Assembly (NCBI GenBank): GCA_030248065.1
Contig: JASAMV010004872.1
Coordinates: 50,591-114,590, forward strand
From: Rhynchonema sp. JSB1_4
Taxonomy: Eukaryota; Nematoda; Chromadorea; Monhysterida; Xyalidae
Length of the DNA: 64,000 nt
Direction: 5' to 3'
Position numbers and translations under genes: made by a program. The notes under the pieces were generated by a model. The model did no database searches and was not told where the DNA came from. It saw only the letters and a program-made list of their open reading frames with translations. Shown here in pieces: positions 23,831 through 38,400 of the stretch (its first letter is position 1; the number at the start of each line of letters is the position of its first letter).

Positions 23831-26800
23831 GCCAGTCCACATTTACCTAATCGCAGCCTTAGAAATTTTGTGCAACGTGTAGTCTTTTCAGGTGTTTACT
23901 GCGCTTCAAAGTCGGATCTTTAAGCATTGTTGTCCCAAATCGAAATGCCAGATGATGTTAGAACACACCTTTAATCCCTATGTCTATCGGTTGCCCGTAT
24001 CTCAATATAGTGTTACATGGGCGAATATAATGGGATAATATCCCTAGGAAGTCTGCCAATCATTTCTTGGCGTGTTCACGATTACTATTCGGATTGAAAA
24101 TGCCGGTAATGGTCTTTGCATCGCAATTCTAATGCATGTTGTTCCCTGGCGTAAGGGGCTTTTCATAAACATTTTTTTTTAAATTTCCCATCCATCTGTT
24201 GCCAAACTCTTTATGTTGTCTATTTCATTGCAAATACTACATCCTACTAACTGGCAATTGCAATCCACACGTGATGTTGATAGTCCAGTTAACTGGTATA
24301 GGTATACCTACGTTAATCATGCATCTTTACGGTCAATAGGTAATATTTCCCAACCTTGTTCTATGGATACATACCATAGGAATGTGCAGTTATAGTCAGA
24401 AGCACAGCACCATGAAAACAAGAAACGTGATCAGTCAAAATCCACCTTTTCCACGCAAGCGCTTCGGGAAGGGAAACAATATTAGTCTTGTCAAGTATTG
24501 ATGAGTTCCGAAAAAAGCGAAAAAAGTTGCGCCTGGTGTCATGGTTCAAGCACCAGCGTCAAAGGCATTTTTTACCGGTTAAGCAAACTTTGCCAACGCG
24601 CCTTTTCAAGCTACAGGCGCCACATAATGGCAGCAAACAGGCCCATAACCGTTTTGTGTGGTCTCGTGAAGCACACTTTTTTGGGCATGAGCCAAAGCAA
24701 GGGTTTAGGTAAAGTCATGTGACCGACCGGGCCTGATACCTTTTCATGTGTCGCTTGGAAAATTTTGTATGGATGACTTTTTTGCGGTTTTCATTATTCA
24801 TCTTCGCGGCAGTTTGACAGTTTTTACTCCATAGGTGGTCGGTTTATCAGCGTGTTGGCGTTTGGCCACTATAATATGGGTGGTTTAAAATTGTGCTCAC
24901 TTTCGTGTTTCTTCAACGGCTGCAAACAGCAAAGTTACCTATGTATGTGGGTAAACTGCTTTGAATGTTGTATACTACGACCTCGAGGTGTTTCTTCGGG
25001 AAGCTGATTTTATATCTAAAAAGCCTCTTCTAATATATTTTTGACTTTTAGACTTTTATACTTTAGACTTTATTTTGCACTATGTACCCATCTCTTCTCA
25101 TTACTTCGCAGACCAGGACAGTGGCCACGTTTTGCACTCCCACACACAGTTGGGTATCCCCAACGATATAAGTTCCAAATCAAACGCCACCAATCCAAAA
25201 CATGCCAACAGCAACTGTCAGCAATGAAGCTGTCACGGTTTATTAAATTTGCCATCAATCCGATTCCCAGACCGCAAGGCGCGCCGCCAAAAACTTAACA
25301 CGCACTTGGCCCTTTCTGCGATTTGCTCATTGGCTGTTCTTGGCCGGCCGAGTCATGTGACACCGTGGAATAAGCCATTGCGCTTATTTTAGACAGCTGG
25401 TGTGTGTTTTGGCTATTCTAAGCAAGCATTTCAATGCGTTTCAATCATTCAGTGATTCAAAGTGGAATATTATTTCTACTTTTCTGTCGACAGGAAACTA
25501 TTCCATAAGCGAGAGGGGAGCTATAGTTGGTAACTGACATAGATTGTACACGCAAGAGTCCAGATTTTCAGCTTATCATGTCTGTCTTATTGTTGTCAAT
25601 CAAGATTCAAGACGGAACAACGAAACAAAGCTGTGCTGATTCTGGCAGACTTGTGATTCAGCGTGTCATTGCGAAAGTTTCTCTATGACCGAAACACACC
25701 CTTTTCACTCTGTGTTCTGACTTTCACCATTCCACACACCTTGATACACAAAATCTGTATCTGTGTTCATCATTTGCCAACCAATTTTCTGTCACATCAC
25801 AACCGTAATCCGAACCAGACATTGCAAGCATCAAGCAGAAAATTCCAAGCAAAACAGCCTCAACCGCCGGTTAGCGAGACCAAATTTTGCTTCCACCGGT
25901 TGCCGACATATTTTACGGTTCGTTTAACGCTTGCCGTGTTCAGAACCCGAACCATGAAAAATATTGTCGCATGTCGTTTTTTGTTGGGTGCCACATTTCG
26001 GTAACATCAGGGCACCAGCTGCAGCCTTGTATTCTGCAGAAAGGAAAATGCCAACCTACAATTTTGCACCCAACGAACGTTTCAAATGTTCGAACCCGCT
26101 GCTTCTCAGCAAACAATACCCAATAGAGCAATATTCCGGGTTCAGGACATGTAATTTACGCCCCTGAAATGAACCATGGACCGCAAGCCATGAGCTGGTT
26201 TTGCGCACGGGTTGCAGCCCCTTTTGCTTTTATTGCCTTCGAATTGATATTATCTTTTGGCATCTTGTTTTGACAGTATTGTCTGTTGCCGAGAAATTTT
26301 TCGTTCTGTTTCTGCTGGATTTGCCTAATAAAAGACCAATCCTTCCTCATATTAAAAACAGGACAAATACAGGAAATACAGAATAATACTCAAAATTTAG
26401 TGTTATTGACCAGGGAAATAATGGGAGTTGCAGATTTTATTGTTTGGGCTCCAAATGACCACATGACCAAATGATACTTGTTTCTTAATTCCTCCCTTTT
26501 TTAACATTAGTTCTGACCCAACACCAAACGTTACACCTGCGGAACAATAAATTTCTTTTGAAGCTTTCTGGTCTCTGTCTCACTGCACGCGTTTTGCAAT
26601 ATATAAATCTTAATTTTGACTATACAATATGGCTGTAGCTATAGGTTCTGATGCAAAAGCGGCTCAAATGCGTTCTTGGTCTTAGCCCTTAAGCTGATGT
26701 TTCACAAATTACGTATATGAACGAATCAAAATATACCACTCGCGTGATTAATGCGCCCATATGGATTCTTTCATGAGCAGAAAGGAAGGCGAAATGTTCA

Positions 26801-29800
26801 TACGAGTTTCGCTTTCGTGTGTTGGCTTGTTTGACAGATTGTCCGAAACTAACGTTTCCCAAGCCACGGCCAGCCGTATGCAATCTTAATCCACCTGTCA
26901 AGCCTTCGAGTACGACAGCCGAAACGCATGACTTTGAAAGCTTTCTCCATACAAGCTGTCCTGTTATCTCGACTGTTCTGCTCTGTAGTAAGCAGCAGCG
27001 TTTGTAAAACTATCGCCTAAGATACCGGCCCTGCATTTCATTTGTTATGCCAACCTTGGGCTATCGGAGCCAGTGTGTGTGATATCTCAGATTTCCCCTG
27101 AATCTGTTTCCCTTGTCATAGGCTTTCTCATGGCGGGGTTTTGTGCGATGACCACGTATCTTGAAAAAAATATTTTTGGTACCCGCGTGACTAGATTTTT
27201 CCATCACAGTATGTGCTTTATTTTGGCACCCACCTTTCTGTAGCAGCGTCAAAACTAAAAAAACAGTACAGCTTTACGAAAGCTATGTACCAAACTGACA
27301 AGGTTCACCGTAAGCTCACGCTGTCCCTGGGCTTTCATGAATGGCGGGCCATCTTTTGGACAGCTGTTTCGCCCTTTGCCTTCACGAAGTCATTTAGATG
27401 TTATCTTGTTTCCCTCGTATCCCTGGTATACAGTTCCAAATGTATTATTGGGAATTTGAAATATTCGTGCCGAGCGCACAATGCTTTCTCGGAAACAGTT
27501 GGCATCTGAACTTTGTTTGAAACATCAGACAGCCTGAGGGAGAGGCGGCCATGGAGATTGCTTCATGGAAGGGATAGGTGTATGTAGGTGTTGTATATTG
27601 CTACTGTAGCTTTTCACCTAAAAAGTATTGCGCTATGGCCAATAATAAACTGCCGTGCAAGCGGCGCTGATGAGCAAGCCAATACTGGCTGCTGTGTAAC
27701 CCATGACCTATTCAGAAATTCATGAGCGACTCTGGAAGAAAACCGTAAGCTGTTTCGTGTGCGTATGGAAGTCGAGGTTTGTTTTCAATGTTTTTGTCAT
27801 ACGAATGGACAGTTGTTTGCAGCTCTGTTGTTTTGTCTCTGAATAACGCTAATAAGCTTATACATCCCTGTGCCAAGGACAGACTTGATATTGGCAAAAA
27901 GGCTGGAGTCTGTGCTAATCACATTACTTGATTCAGCTTAGTCGCCTTGGACGTTGTACAATTGCATTATTATCATGCTCAGGCAAAACCTCAGTTATGG
28001 ATATACATGTTGTATGTAGATCACGGAAAACTCTTGCGCTGCGTGTAATATGTAGGTTTATGGAAGGTAAAAGAATTTACTGTGCGTGTGTTTTCTGGCT
28101 TTACTACTAATCTCACATGAAACCGTTTCTATATTGCAATCAAATCACAATGGATCTTATACCAACAACCGTCATGATTGTTACATTGTACATATCTCTT
28201 TGCTGCGGGTTTTGTGTTTCCTCATGTATTTTGTTGGTTGTTAGGTGTGTGTACTTCATAGAGCTATCTGCCCCAAAGGGATAACGAATGAAGTGTAAAG
28301 TTCGGTCGAAACCTCGGTCGGCATAGCTCGGTGTAAACGTGAAACATTGCCTGTTATTAACGTGGAATGTTTGAAGTTTACACCGAGGTCTTTCACACTG
28401 AGCGGTCGACCGAGCTTTCCACCGACCTTTACACCCAACTGACCTTTACACCGTTTCGAAAATATCACCCAAAATGTTTGAAACCGCAAAGCCAAAGATA
28501 ACATGTAGCCGGAAGCCGAGATAAACAATACAAAGATAAATAGACTTTCGCTCAAAGCACGTCTGAAAAAAGGTTCTTCCCAAAAAGGAACGGCCCCACA
28601 TACATACCGTAATGTTTGCATGCATGTTTGAAGAAGTGCCGAGAAAGTGTTGGGGTCATCTAAAAGTAGCCAACCCGACTTGTTTCAAAGGCACCCAAAA
28701 TGCTTTTCATAAATATATCTCTGTTTGTCGCTTCCCGGAACGCTCATGAACTCACTAAATTAAGAGCGCGCCGTTCCCCCGACAGAAACCTTTTTTTATG
28801 CCCGTGCGTGAACCGTGAAGTATGAACGTTGAGTATTGGTGCACCCAGCGTATAAATATGCGTACCAGACGCTTATTGTTCCCACACAAAAACGACGTTT
28901 TTGGTGAAAACGGGCCACAGAAGTGGTAATGCTGTGCAACAGCGCTTGTGCCGACGGTATCAATATTTATGTTTGTTTGCTTCAACGAGCCTACGTCTGT
29001 CAGACTGTCTTCTCCAGCTATGGTTTTGGAAGTTTTGCGCAACTTTTTCGCCAAACGGCTCTCCTCAAATGGTGACTGGTGACTCGAATTTTGGCTAATT
29101 TTATCGGATCCTTTCTATCTCCCCGAAGTACTCAAAATTTTTTTACACATTTGAAGTGTACTTTTATAAAGTACACTTATTTCGTTGATTCTGGGTGTAA
29201 TGCAAAATACAATCCGCTATTCAATTTCCATGCCAATCAAAAGTTTACTGCGCTTTGAAAATCGTACACTTGCGTTTGTTTTTTTGTCATCCCTGCGAAT
29301 AACTACTGATGCCTAAAAGGTGTAACTGGGCATGAATTTCTATGGTGCACAGCACACTCTACATTACTTCATAGTCTTCCCAAATTAGCTGCGGAAGAGT
29401 GTGTGTGCACTTTTTTGCTTCAAATATTTTTGCTGAAACAACAACACAATTATAGCAAAACACACGAACAAGTTTATTTGCCATGTCGGTTTTATTTATG
29501 TGCAATTCTTGCACATGTCTCCATACAGTTTTGACAGATGCGTGAGCCATTAATTTTCCGCATGCTTGTTTTTTTAATAACTTTGATTCAGATGTACAAG
29601 TAGGTATACGACCTGTATGGTATGTAGACATATTGTTTGTGCTTATGCTCTTTTTACGGCCATTTTTTGTTGCAAACACACTCTGAAAAATCGCGAAAGA
29701 GTGCGCGTTATGCTTTTCCGCATGTTTATGAACTGAGAGATTTACGTTTATTTCAGAGCATTAAAATGTTGTTTTCTCGGTTAGGACAACTTTGTATTCA

Positions 29801-29850
29801 AGCGCACTTTGCATTACGGATATACCTAACCATCAGACGAATGAATGTTT

Positions 29851-30041
29851 GAAAACGAACAATTCGCATAGGCTGTGAGCAGATAAACGCGGAATGGCAG
29901 ATTCTTCATTCCTCCCTCTCCTTTTTTCTCTAACTCTTCGGAATTCTCCATTTCTCAAAAAAAATTTTTTTTCCCAGTTGCTGTTTGCGTTAACACGCAA
30001 CATTTTGAGGTCAGCACGCTGGAAAACGAACAATTCGCATA
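29851..30041. mobile_element. Truncated cattccgc-family repeat flanked by a 20-bp direct repeat
   Basis: The 20-base word gaaaacgaacaattcgcata occurs exactly at 29851-29870 and again at 30022-30041. The 151 bp between them is a truncated member of the ggctgtgagcagataaacgcggaatg family. A perfect duplication this long suggests target-primed retrotransposition or a repair-mediated insertion rather than a cut-and-paste transposon. Confidence 0.55.
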
Positions 30042-32447
30042 CCGTAACATCTTCTCAAGCTTTTTGTTGTGGTTGGTATGTACTATATGTTCTTCACGCC
30101 CAAACGGTGACTTTTTGAACATGTGAACTGGATGTTTCCTTTCCAAAAATAATTCCTTATTTTGACGCCGCGAACAAATTACAGCTTACTAGGTGTTTGT
30201 AAGTTGAAGTTTGTGGATTATGTTGGCTGTCTCCGAAAAAAATGTGTGGTTCTAAACACACAGGTGTACTTTTTGTTCAGCATTGCTTCATTCTTTGATC
30301 AACGGGAAACGCGCATGTTGTTATTCCTATTCACTAATTTCGCTCCTTTTCAGAACGCTTTGACCTAAAACAACTATATCCCGAAAGTCCAAAAGGTATC
30401 ATAACCGCAATTTGTAAAATACCAAACATGCATATTTAACCACCCCAATGTTTGTATTTTTTGTAAATTGAGTGCGCTATGAGCACGCCAATTTGGGAAT
30501 ATATTAATTAGTTCACAGCTCAAAAGTTTAGCACCCTGATAAGCGCAAATCTCGTATTAACCGTGTGACACAAAAAACCTTGCAATAAGGTGAAGTTTTT
30601 GGTGCAGTAAGTTATAAATTCAACTAAACCCTTCTGCACTACTGGGTGATAACATTACAAAAATTAGATGTACTTGTCTTCCCAGTCTTGCATTCTCTGT
30701 GCGGACATTAGAGTAATAAAATAATAAAAACATAATGTTCTTCCACGCTAGTCGATTATTGCACACACAAAAGTGTGCAGCTACGCCGAGCAATGTTTGG
30801 CTACACAGTTGACACAATAATGTATTATGCTGGACTCCTGCAGCGCCTTTTTGAACGCCCGTCTAGTCCAATTTTACAGCCACTGTCTAAAAATACGCGC
30901 GTCGCGAAAGTTTGATAAAGGAACCGTTCGACTGAAGTTAGGCACTTTTGTGTTGCGTGATTTCGATTGGTATTTGCTTCCATGAGAGTGTAGTAGTTAC
31001 GCTGTCGGTGTAGATTTTCAATTGGCACCGGTAGATTTCAACCGGCTTTGAATTCGGTTTACAATCTAGTATTTATATAAGTGCAGCGGCATCAATATCA
31101 CAAGATATTAGAAAGGAAGTCCCTGGAATTAAAAAGGTGTATTCAATCTCAATTTGAACGGTTCTCAAACATATTGCAAGACTTTTTCTGCTCAATAATG
31201 CGCTGACATGATGTTTCTATTTATTAGAAAATAATATTGCAAAAATGTCAAACTCGTTCCTGCCAAAACCGCACAATCAATTGTACATGATTGTGTGTGC
31301 GTTCAATCACTAACACGTTTTTGTGCCCCGCTGGCATTGAGTGTGATTATAATGTGCACTTTTTGCTGACGCTCCAGCTTTACACTGCCTGTGCACATGA
31401 GCATATTATGGTACAATATGTAACGTATTCTAGCAGTGCACAAATATCGCAGAAGGTCCCGACCGTGGGGCTCAAGCCCACCCGTAAGGGGGTCATTTTT
31501 TACACTTTGCGCAAAAATACTCCACATGTTCCAACGAAAAAATCCAGTTTTTTTAATTTGACTTCACGGCCAGTCCGAAAGCTTTCCCACGTACCCTGGA
31601 GATGCACACGCACTTTGGAATAACTTTTCCAAAAAAAAAACTGCACAGTGTCAAAATGTCGTTGTGCTTGTGTACTTTTCATTTGTCCTGCCTCGACCGG
31701 GTGTGTGTGTGAGCATTGTACATACTGTATACGGATGGTGATTTTTTCCATTTATTCTATTATGAAATACGCTCTCAGTTCATACGCCTTGAACGTGTCA
31801 GTCGATGTTTACGTGTGTGTTTCGCGTATGCGCCCAGTCAAACTGGTATGTTCAGCGAGTACGTGTGTGAAAATGTGTCGTAACTTTCGCTGTTTGGCCT
31901 GGTGCTTCTGTTGCACCATGCTAAAAAAGTCATACGCTGACGTGCATGTTGATTAGTGTTTTTTGAAAACCAGAAAATTTCCCAGGCTCCACCATGTAAA
32001 TTTGTACTAGTTTGCGCTCGCAGCAGTAGCAACAACATAGGCGTGAATTCTATACTCTAACACTGTTTCGTCTTGGTTATAGTTTGCTTGTTTCATTTGG
32101 TTTATTGTTCCGTGCAAGCATGTTGGAAAATCGGGGTAGCTTTCAGAAATCCTGCTCCATTGCTAATGAAGTGTGATCTTTATAGTGCACTACGATGTGT
32201 GGTTTTTACACTGAGCCCAAGTTCAGAACCGCTCGCACTCCGAAGGTCGAGGGCTACTATAAACGGCCTCAGTTTATGACTTTTTGCAATTTTGCTTGCG
32301 GAAACAAATTTTCGTCGCTTATGTATCCGTATGTGACGCCAAAACACTAATAAATTTGTAATCAACTATAGCTGTCAGTAGTTGGGTAAGTGGCGCCTAA
32401 GTTATGTACATGCGCAACACCTTACTCTATCGTGTGTTTTGCTTTAG

Positions 32448-35400
32448 TATAATTACGGCTTGGGCAACTATTCGGATGCTATGTTCATGGGAGCACATGG
32501 TGGCTGGAACAATATTGTCAATATCAGGTCACTCTGGAAACTTTTGGTAGGTACGCGCCATGTAACCGTTGGAAGTGCGCATGTTGAACAGTAACACTAA
32601 CACAACGTGTAGAACCGCTCTTTAGATTTGTTTATGTTTGCTATACGTTTGTATTTTGACTCCACAGCGCACGCGTCCGGATAGTAATTTTGTTTTTGGG
32701 TCCAAAGCGCGAATTTCGAGCAATGCGATCCAACGTACCCAAAAATCACACACTCCGGTGTATAGTTATCTGGAAGCGAGCGCGTGCGTTGTGTTTTTTA
32801 CGGCTGATTAAAAGTGACAGCTACCGGCGTACGGAGGCACAGATTATGAGCGCGAATTATACACTATCATTATGTAGTTTTTATTCGTGTGTTTTCCGAT
32901 ATATTTCAAATTACCCAACCTGGTTTCTGGTTGAAATCAGATTTCGAATCAATTTAGAGTGCGGGCTGGCAGATATACACCTCCCATCACTCAGCACTTG
33001 CTGTCATAAGAGCACATTTTATGTGAAGCGGCGCGTGCCCAATAAACTTTTATTACTCGGTTCTTACATTTACTGTTCCCCTGGGATTTGGAAGTTTTGC
33101 GGCCTGATTGTAGTATGCAATGCAAGGCTTGCTGCGTGCTTGTTTTTTATTGCAATCGTTGCTTGCTTACACCCAGATATTCTCAGAACTAGCTGTTCTT
33201 TATTGAACGAATTTACTGCTGGTTAAAATCTTCTGATGTCCAGAATGCAAATTTCAAAATCCTTCTGGTTGAAAGTTTCCCAGATGAATATAACAGGTCT
33301 TTCTCCGAACTTTTGAGACCTGCAAGTATACGTAGTTTAAGTTTATCTTCATTCTATATTGGCTGATCACGAAATTTCAGCCCCCCTCCCGTGGAGGGTT
33401 GTCATGTGCTGCATGTTATTAGGGAAACAAAAATGATTGGAAAATCAACACTCAGATGTGTACAAAATCACAAATTTATCTTGCAGATCCACACCATGTC
33501 CCTCCGTCGCCTCGCCTACAAACCGCACGCAGCGCAGGAAGCTGTGAAGATCGAACTGCTCGGCTCGGCGCCCAACAGTCGCGGCCAGTCGCAATACATA
33601 ATCTCTGAATCAGTAGGTGCATCCGATCTACACCCGGGCGGTGTGAATTCTGCACTCGAGTGTGATCCGAACATTGTACATCGACACACGATCGAAACTC
33701 GTCACACGTACTACAACGTGCACGAAGCAGCTCTGCACGAGCCGACACAGGTTGATGTGAATCAAGCCCATCAACACCTGCCGCCCAGCATTCTTCGATC
33801 GCACAATCACTATTCGTCGACTTTGGATCACCCGAATTCACACCAATCGCCTTCGCGATCACAACAAGAACACCAACCACAATCGATTGCCACTCAAGAG
33901 CAACGGGAAGCTATACAGGCATTGCAGGAGGCCAACAGACAGGCCCAGCAGCATATTGTGCATTTGAGACAAGAGGACTTTCAGCAGGTTCGGATGTAGG
34001 AACAACCGTGTTGATGATGTGTTGCTTTGGATAGATAGGGCTCAGGAAGGTCGAAAATGGCACTTGTTTCCAATCTTTTCTGACTATAACTTATCCACCA
34101 AAGGCCTATCTCCAGTTTATGGTCTCTGACAAACTGTCGGAAAAGTGACGGCCTACGAAATCGGTGGATCTAGCAGTGTCCTCTGCGTCCCACGTTTAGC
34201 TGATGCGAATGTAGGACCACGGGGGCGCAAAAGTATTAGAACACTCGGCCGCAAAAAAAACATTAAATTAATTGGTAAACGTTTCAGGGGAACGCTCCGC
34301 CTCCGCCCAAAGCATTCAGTCAACGTCAATCTCAACCGTCCTACTACGAGAACGTGTCCAAGACTGCCATTGTCGAGGAACAACAACTGCAACACACGGA
34401 CGCTGATTACGATCAGGTTGGTTTTTACACCCTCCATGTGACTTTGAAAATTACACTGTTTTGTGTACTCATAAAACCACACATATTTCCCTGAGACTGT
34501 TGTTCGATTTCAGGTGCCGGCTTATAGCACGTATTCGCAGCACTCACTGCCGCAGGCCGAGTACGCCAAACAACAGTACTTCAAGCAACAACAAGAACAA
34601 CAGTTGAAACAACAACAAGAGCAACTTCAACAACAACAACAGCAGCAGCAAGAAGTGATCCGACCAGCAACTGAGCAGCAACAAGTTGTTGTCCAACAAG
34701 TACAGCAACAACATCAACCACAACAAGAAGCACAACATCAAGAAGTCATACAGCTCGAGTCATCTCCAAAGCGTGTTGTTCCACCACCACCACAACAACA
34801 ACAACAACAACAACAACAACACCAACAACAACAGCGCGAAGATTCGCCAAATAAAAAGCAGAAGAAGAGCAAAGACAAACGTCAACGTTCTGTTGAACCG
34901 AGCGAACCAGCGATTCCGGAGGAACAAGTGAGACGCGTTTGCTAGGCACATGTTTGTTTTTTTCAGTTTGCCCCAACTCAAGCACAGCGCTACATCTCTC
35001 CCCCAGCCCTGACACCGTAATGTCAGCCTTGTTATTTGTCAATCAAAAACACACCAAACCGCTGTACACTTCAAAAAATTTTTTTATGAGCAAGTGAGAT
35101 GTCAGGCACCCCTGGTAACAGTGTGCCGTGCCAATAGCACAAAACCAGTTTGGGAGCGCAGAGGCTTGACTTCAGTAGTGTCAGAAGCTCGTCTTGTGAC
35201 AGACATTCAGAATATATTCAGAATATTAGTACCTCGCGCGTAACATTACGTCGTGCCGATTAGTTCATCAGGCTCTACGTTGGGGTACTGTTGCAAAAGT
35301 TAGCCAGTAAAGAACGCTTTTATGTGCATTGCACCAGTATTTAAACAATTTGTTGAACATAATACAGTGGCAACACGTTAGGCTGCGTTGTTCTACAGTG

Positions 35401-38400
35401 GTACAGGTTGTTTTAGTATAATTACAGTGTAATATGAATTTCCTTGTAATTTTAAAGGTCGAAGTGCGGAAGTACCTTTCGCTTCAACGCCCGACACGAG
35501 GCGATCAGAAAGTGGTCCTCCGCACGAAAGCACTGCACACGAGTGGAGGAGCAGGTTCGGCGATCGTGCCCTAGCTGCAGGAATTTTTGTGTTTGTCCTG
35601 AATCCAGAAAGACGCAGTCTTTATTTTTCAAGGTTAAGTAAACGCCTATAAATTATAACATCTTTTCAGGCAGCGAAAGCGCGCTGCTCACACAGAGTTG
35701 CATAGAACCACTGCATTTGGAGAGGAAGCACGAGTCAACGCTGGTGGAGGAGCAGCGACGCAGCAGCCAACCAACAGAGAACGCTGATCCGGGAGTTTCA
35801 GGTGAGGCGGGTTTGCGGTCCAGGTCCAGTCTAAGTCCAGCTCTGTCTAACCCCCAAAGATACTACCATGATTACCATTCAACAGTCAGTGGTGAACTTT
35901 GTCTGGAAAAATTAGTTTTACGCGGCTTATGGGGATAATCTTTTGCTCAAATAAACGTTGGTTTACTCGTGCGTAAAGAACTTCTCAGCTGTTGCTTGTA
36001 TATGTGTAATCCTTGTTTTACAAAACGTTTGTTGTTTTTACAACTGTGTTGTAACGAAGCACTCATCAAAGATTACAAAGGCGAAAAAACAACTTATGCG
36101 CAGCTGTTCATTTTGTCAGACAGGTTACTGAGATGTACTGAGCTCTACTTGCTCCAAGTTCTGTTTGGTCCATTTGCAAACCAATCATTGTAGAAAAACG
36201 GTTAAGCATTTATGACCTTTGCAAAGCATATATATCTTTTTTATTATCTGTTTACAATTCAAGGTACACGAAATCCAATCCGTCTCATGCGTATTTGTGA
36301 GCAAAAAACTAGTGTTAGAATATAATTCCGAGAAAAAAACCGAAAATACAAGCATTTTGATCAATGTATGAACTGAGAGACGAAGAAAATAGGAGGAGGG
36401 TGTTGCGGTTTGGTTAGTTCGCAAAATCATTATTGAGCAGAAAAATTCACTCATATACAATTTGACATGTAATATTCCTCTTGGTGACTCAAAAAACGTG
36501 TCTGGCATCCAAGCGCATGGAATCAAACTTGATAATAGGCTCAGATCGGACAGGGCTTTTCTGCTGCTTGAGATAAACTGTGTAGGTGGTACAGTGCTCT
36601 CCTCGATGCAAAGTTCACGTCAATGTTGCGGAATCTCTTATCACTTACGTCCCGTTGCCATGTAGATTGACACCGATTATTGGTTGGTCACAGGTACGGT
36701 TGACCGTGTTGTGTGGCGCAACAACCAACAGTCAACGGATTCGGGCGGAGGAGGAAAACGGACGTTGGACAAGAGCCTGAAGGCCACCAAGTCCGACCCG
36801 CACAAGAAACAGAGACCTCAGTCGCAGCCAGCACCCATGTCCAGTCATCAATCAGGTAAAACCTAAATAGCTAGTTAAAAGTAGGTTTTCAAACATCTAA
36901 AATAGCATTTTTTACTTTATATAATTCTAAAAAAGTTTCCCGTTCCAGGCACGTTCACGCGTTGCTGTCATTGTCGCGGCATCGTGTTCGGTGCACAATT
37001 GCGATGTACGGCCTGCGGTGCGCACTGTCACACAAATGAGAAGTGTTCGCATGTGACGAAGAAGGAACGGAAACGTGAAGGTTACATACTGTCTGTCGGT
37101 TGTGCACAGCGTGTTTCGCATATTCCTTGTCTGTTTCGAGCTGTTCTCACAGGCGGGTGGTGCACCAGTTCACGGTCAGTGCGAATGCACCAGATAGCCA
37201 AGTTCGCATAAAGCCTAGTTTATAGTATGGTATGTACCAGGGTTGAAAAAAAAATTTTTATTAACGAGCTTTTTTTTTTAAAAAAAAATTTTTTTTTTGA
37301 CGAAAATTTTTTTTATTAGAAAAAGTGTTGCAAACGACGTTTCAGGATAAATGAAATCGATGCAACATATTTTTCAAAAATTGAAAAATTTTCGCCTGAG
37401 ACCCAACTTGTGTGGTGACACCCGGTAGCATTGTGCGATTCTATGGAATCCTACCAGTCTGAGGTTGATGTTGACTAACGATGTTACTCTAATGTATTGT
37501 AGCATGCCGTACAACGTATTTTAATGCATCTAATGCCGTATATCTGATATACGACCATCAAAATATCGATTACAGCCCAAATCTTGCGTGTCAGATCGAC
37601 TTTGCGCGCCCGGTTTTGCACCAGACCTATGTACATACATGTGTAGTAGCATGCAGTGGTACATTATCGGTGCCACATCACTATAAAAGACCATCCCCGC
37701 GCATCCTTGTACGGATTTGGGGACAATACAGGGCGCCGCAGGCGCGATTTTGGAAAAATTGTCCCGTCCACAGAAAAAAAGTGCCAATTTTTTGCCTCGA
37801 AAAAGGCCATTTTTGGACATTTCAGCCCATTTTGGGCAACTTTTTTTTATTAAAAAAAAAGCAAAACCTGAGTTTCAAAAAAAAATTTTTTTTTAAAAAA
37901 ATTTTTTTAATTAACCACTTTTTTTTTGAAACAACCCTGGTATGTACTGTACTTCGGATCCCCGGGCTGCAGCAGTCAGAAAATTGTGACCTATGTACAG
38001 TACATATATATCCCGTCCGATTGAAAGCACATACATAATGCCACATCGTAGTTAAAATTAAATGAAAATTTGATCCAACGTCATCGCATCACAAAACTTG
38101 ATATTGAAACGTCAGGTTTCGACTGGTACTGTTCTGCCAACTGTCTGATGACAATGCAACAAGCACTGCCCTTCTTCGGCTCCACTCAGAAACTCTCATC
38201 GCATTCCAATCAGCTGCACGTCGCTGCTATTGACTTGGGGTTGGTTGGGTTGTACATTCTGACTGGGGAGTTTGCGTTGAGACTTCCAGACTTTCGATAA
38301 TTCTCGGTCTGTTTAATGTTTTAGGACGTGAAATTCGGTCTCAGGACCAGTCGTCTCAGCTTTTATGCATTCTTAGCTCTTTTTTCGCGTCTGAAACGAA

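Larger units (their letters stand above)
21362..32447. other. Long non-coding stretch (intron or intergenic)
   Basis: About 11 kb with no convincing gene. It contains a TA-flanked MITE (22576-22932), two copies of a cattccgc-rich repeat (23576-23830 and 29871-30021) and many short chance open frames. The longer frames at 25663-26004 and 31291-31623 have no splice or family support. Confidence 0.4.

Noticed and set aside
24482..24709. Basic 74-codon frame ending at a good donor (ttag|gtaaag)
   Set aside because: Starts in a phase that would fit after the 21277 exon, but the acceptor is poor, two frames are open at once, and no following exon in the right phase was found.
32690..33226. 178-codon plus-strand ORF
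   Set aside because: It lies between two phase-compatible exons of the Gln-rich gene, has no recognisable domain, and a frame of this length is expected by chance about once in a window of this size.
37530..38046. ORFs of 74-140 codons and their near copies at 57370-57754
   Set aside because: They are internal to the two copies of the same MITE and contain no transposase motif; similarity between them is the repeat itself.
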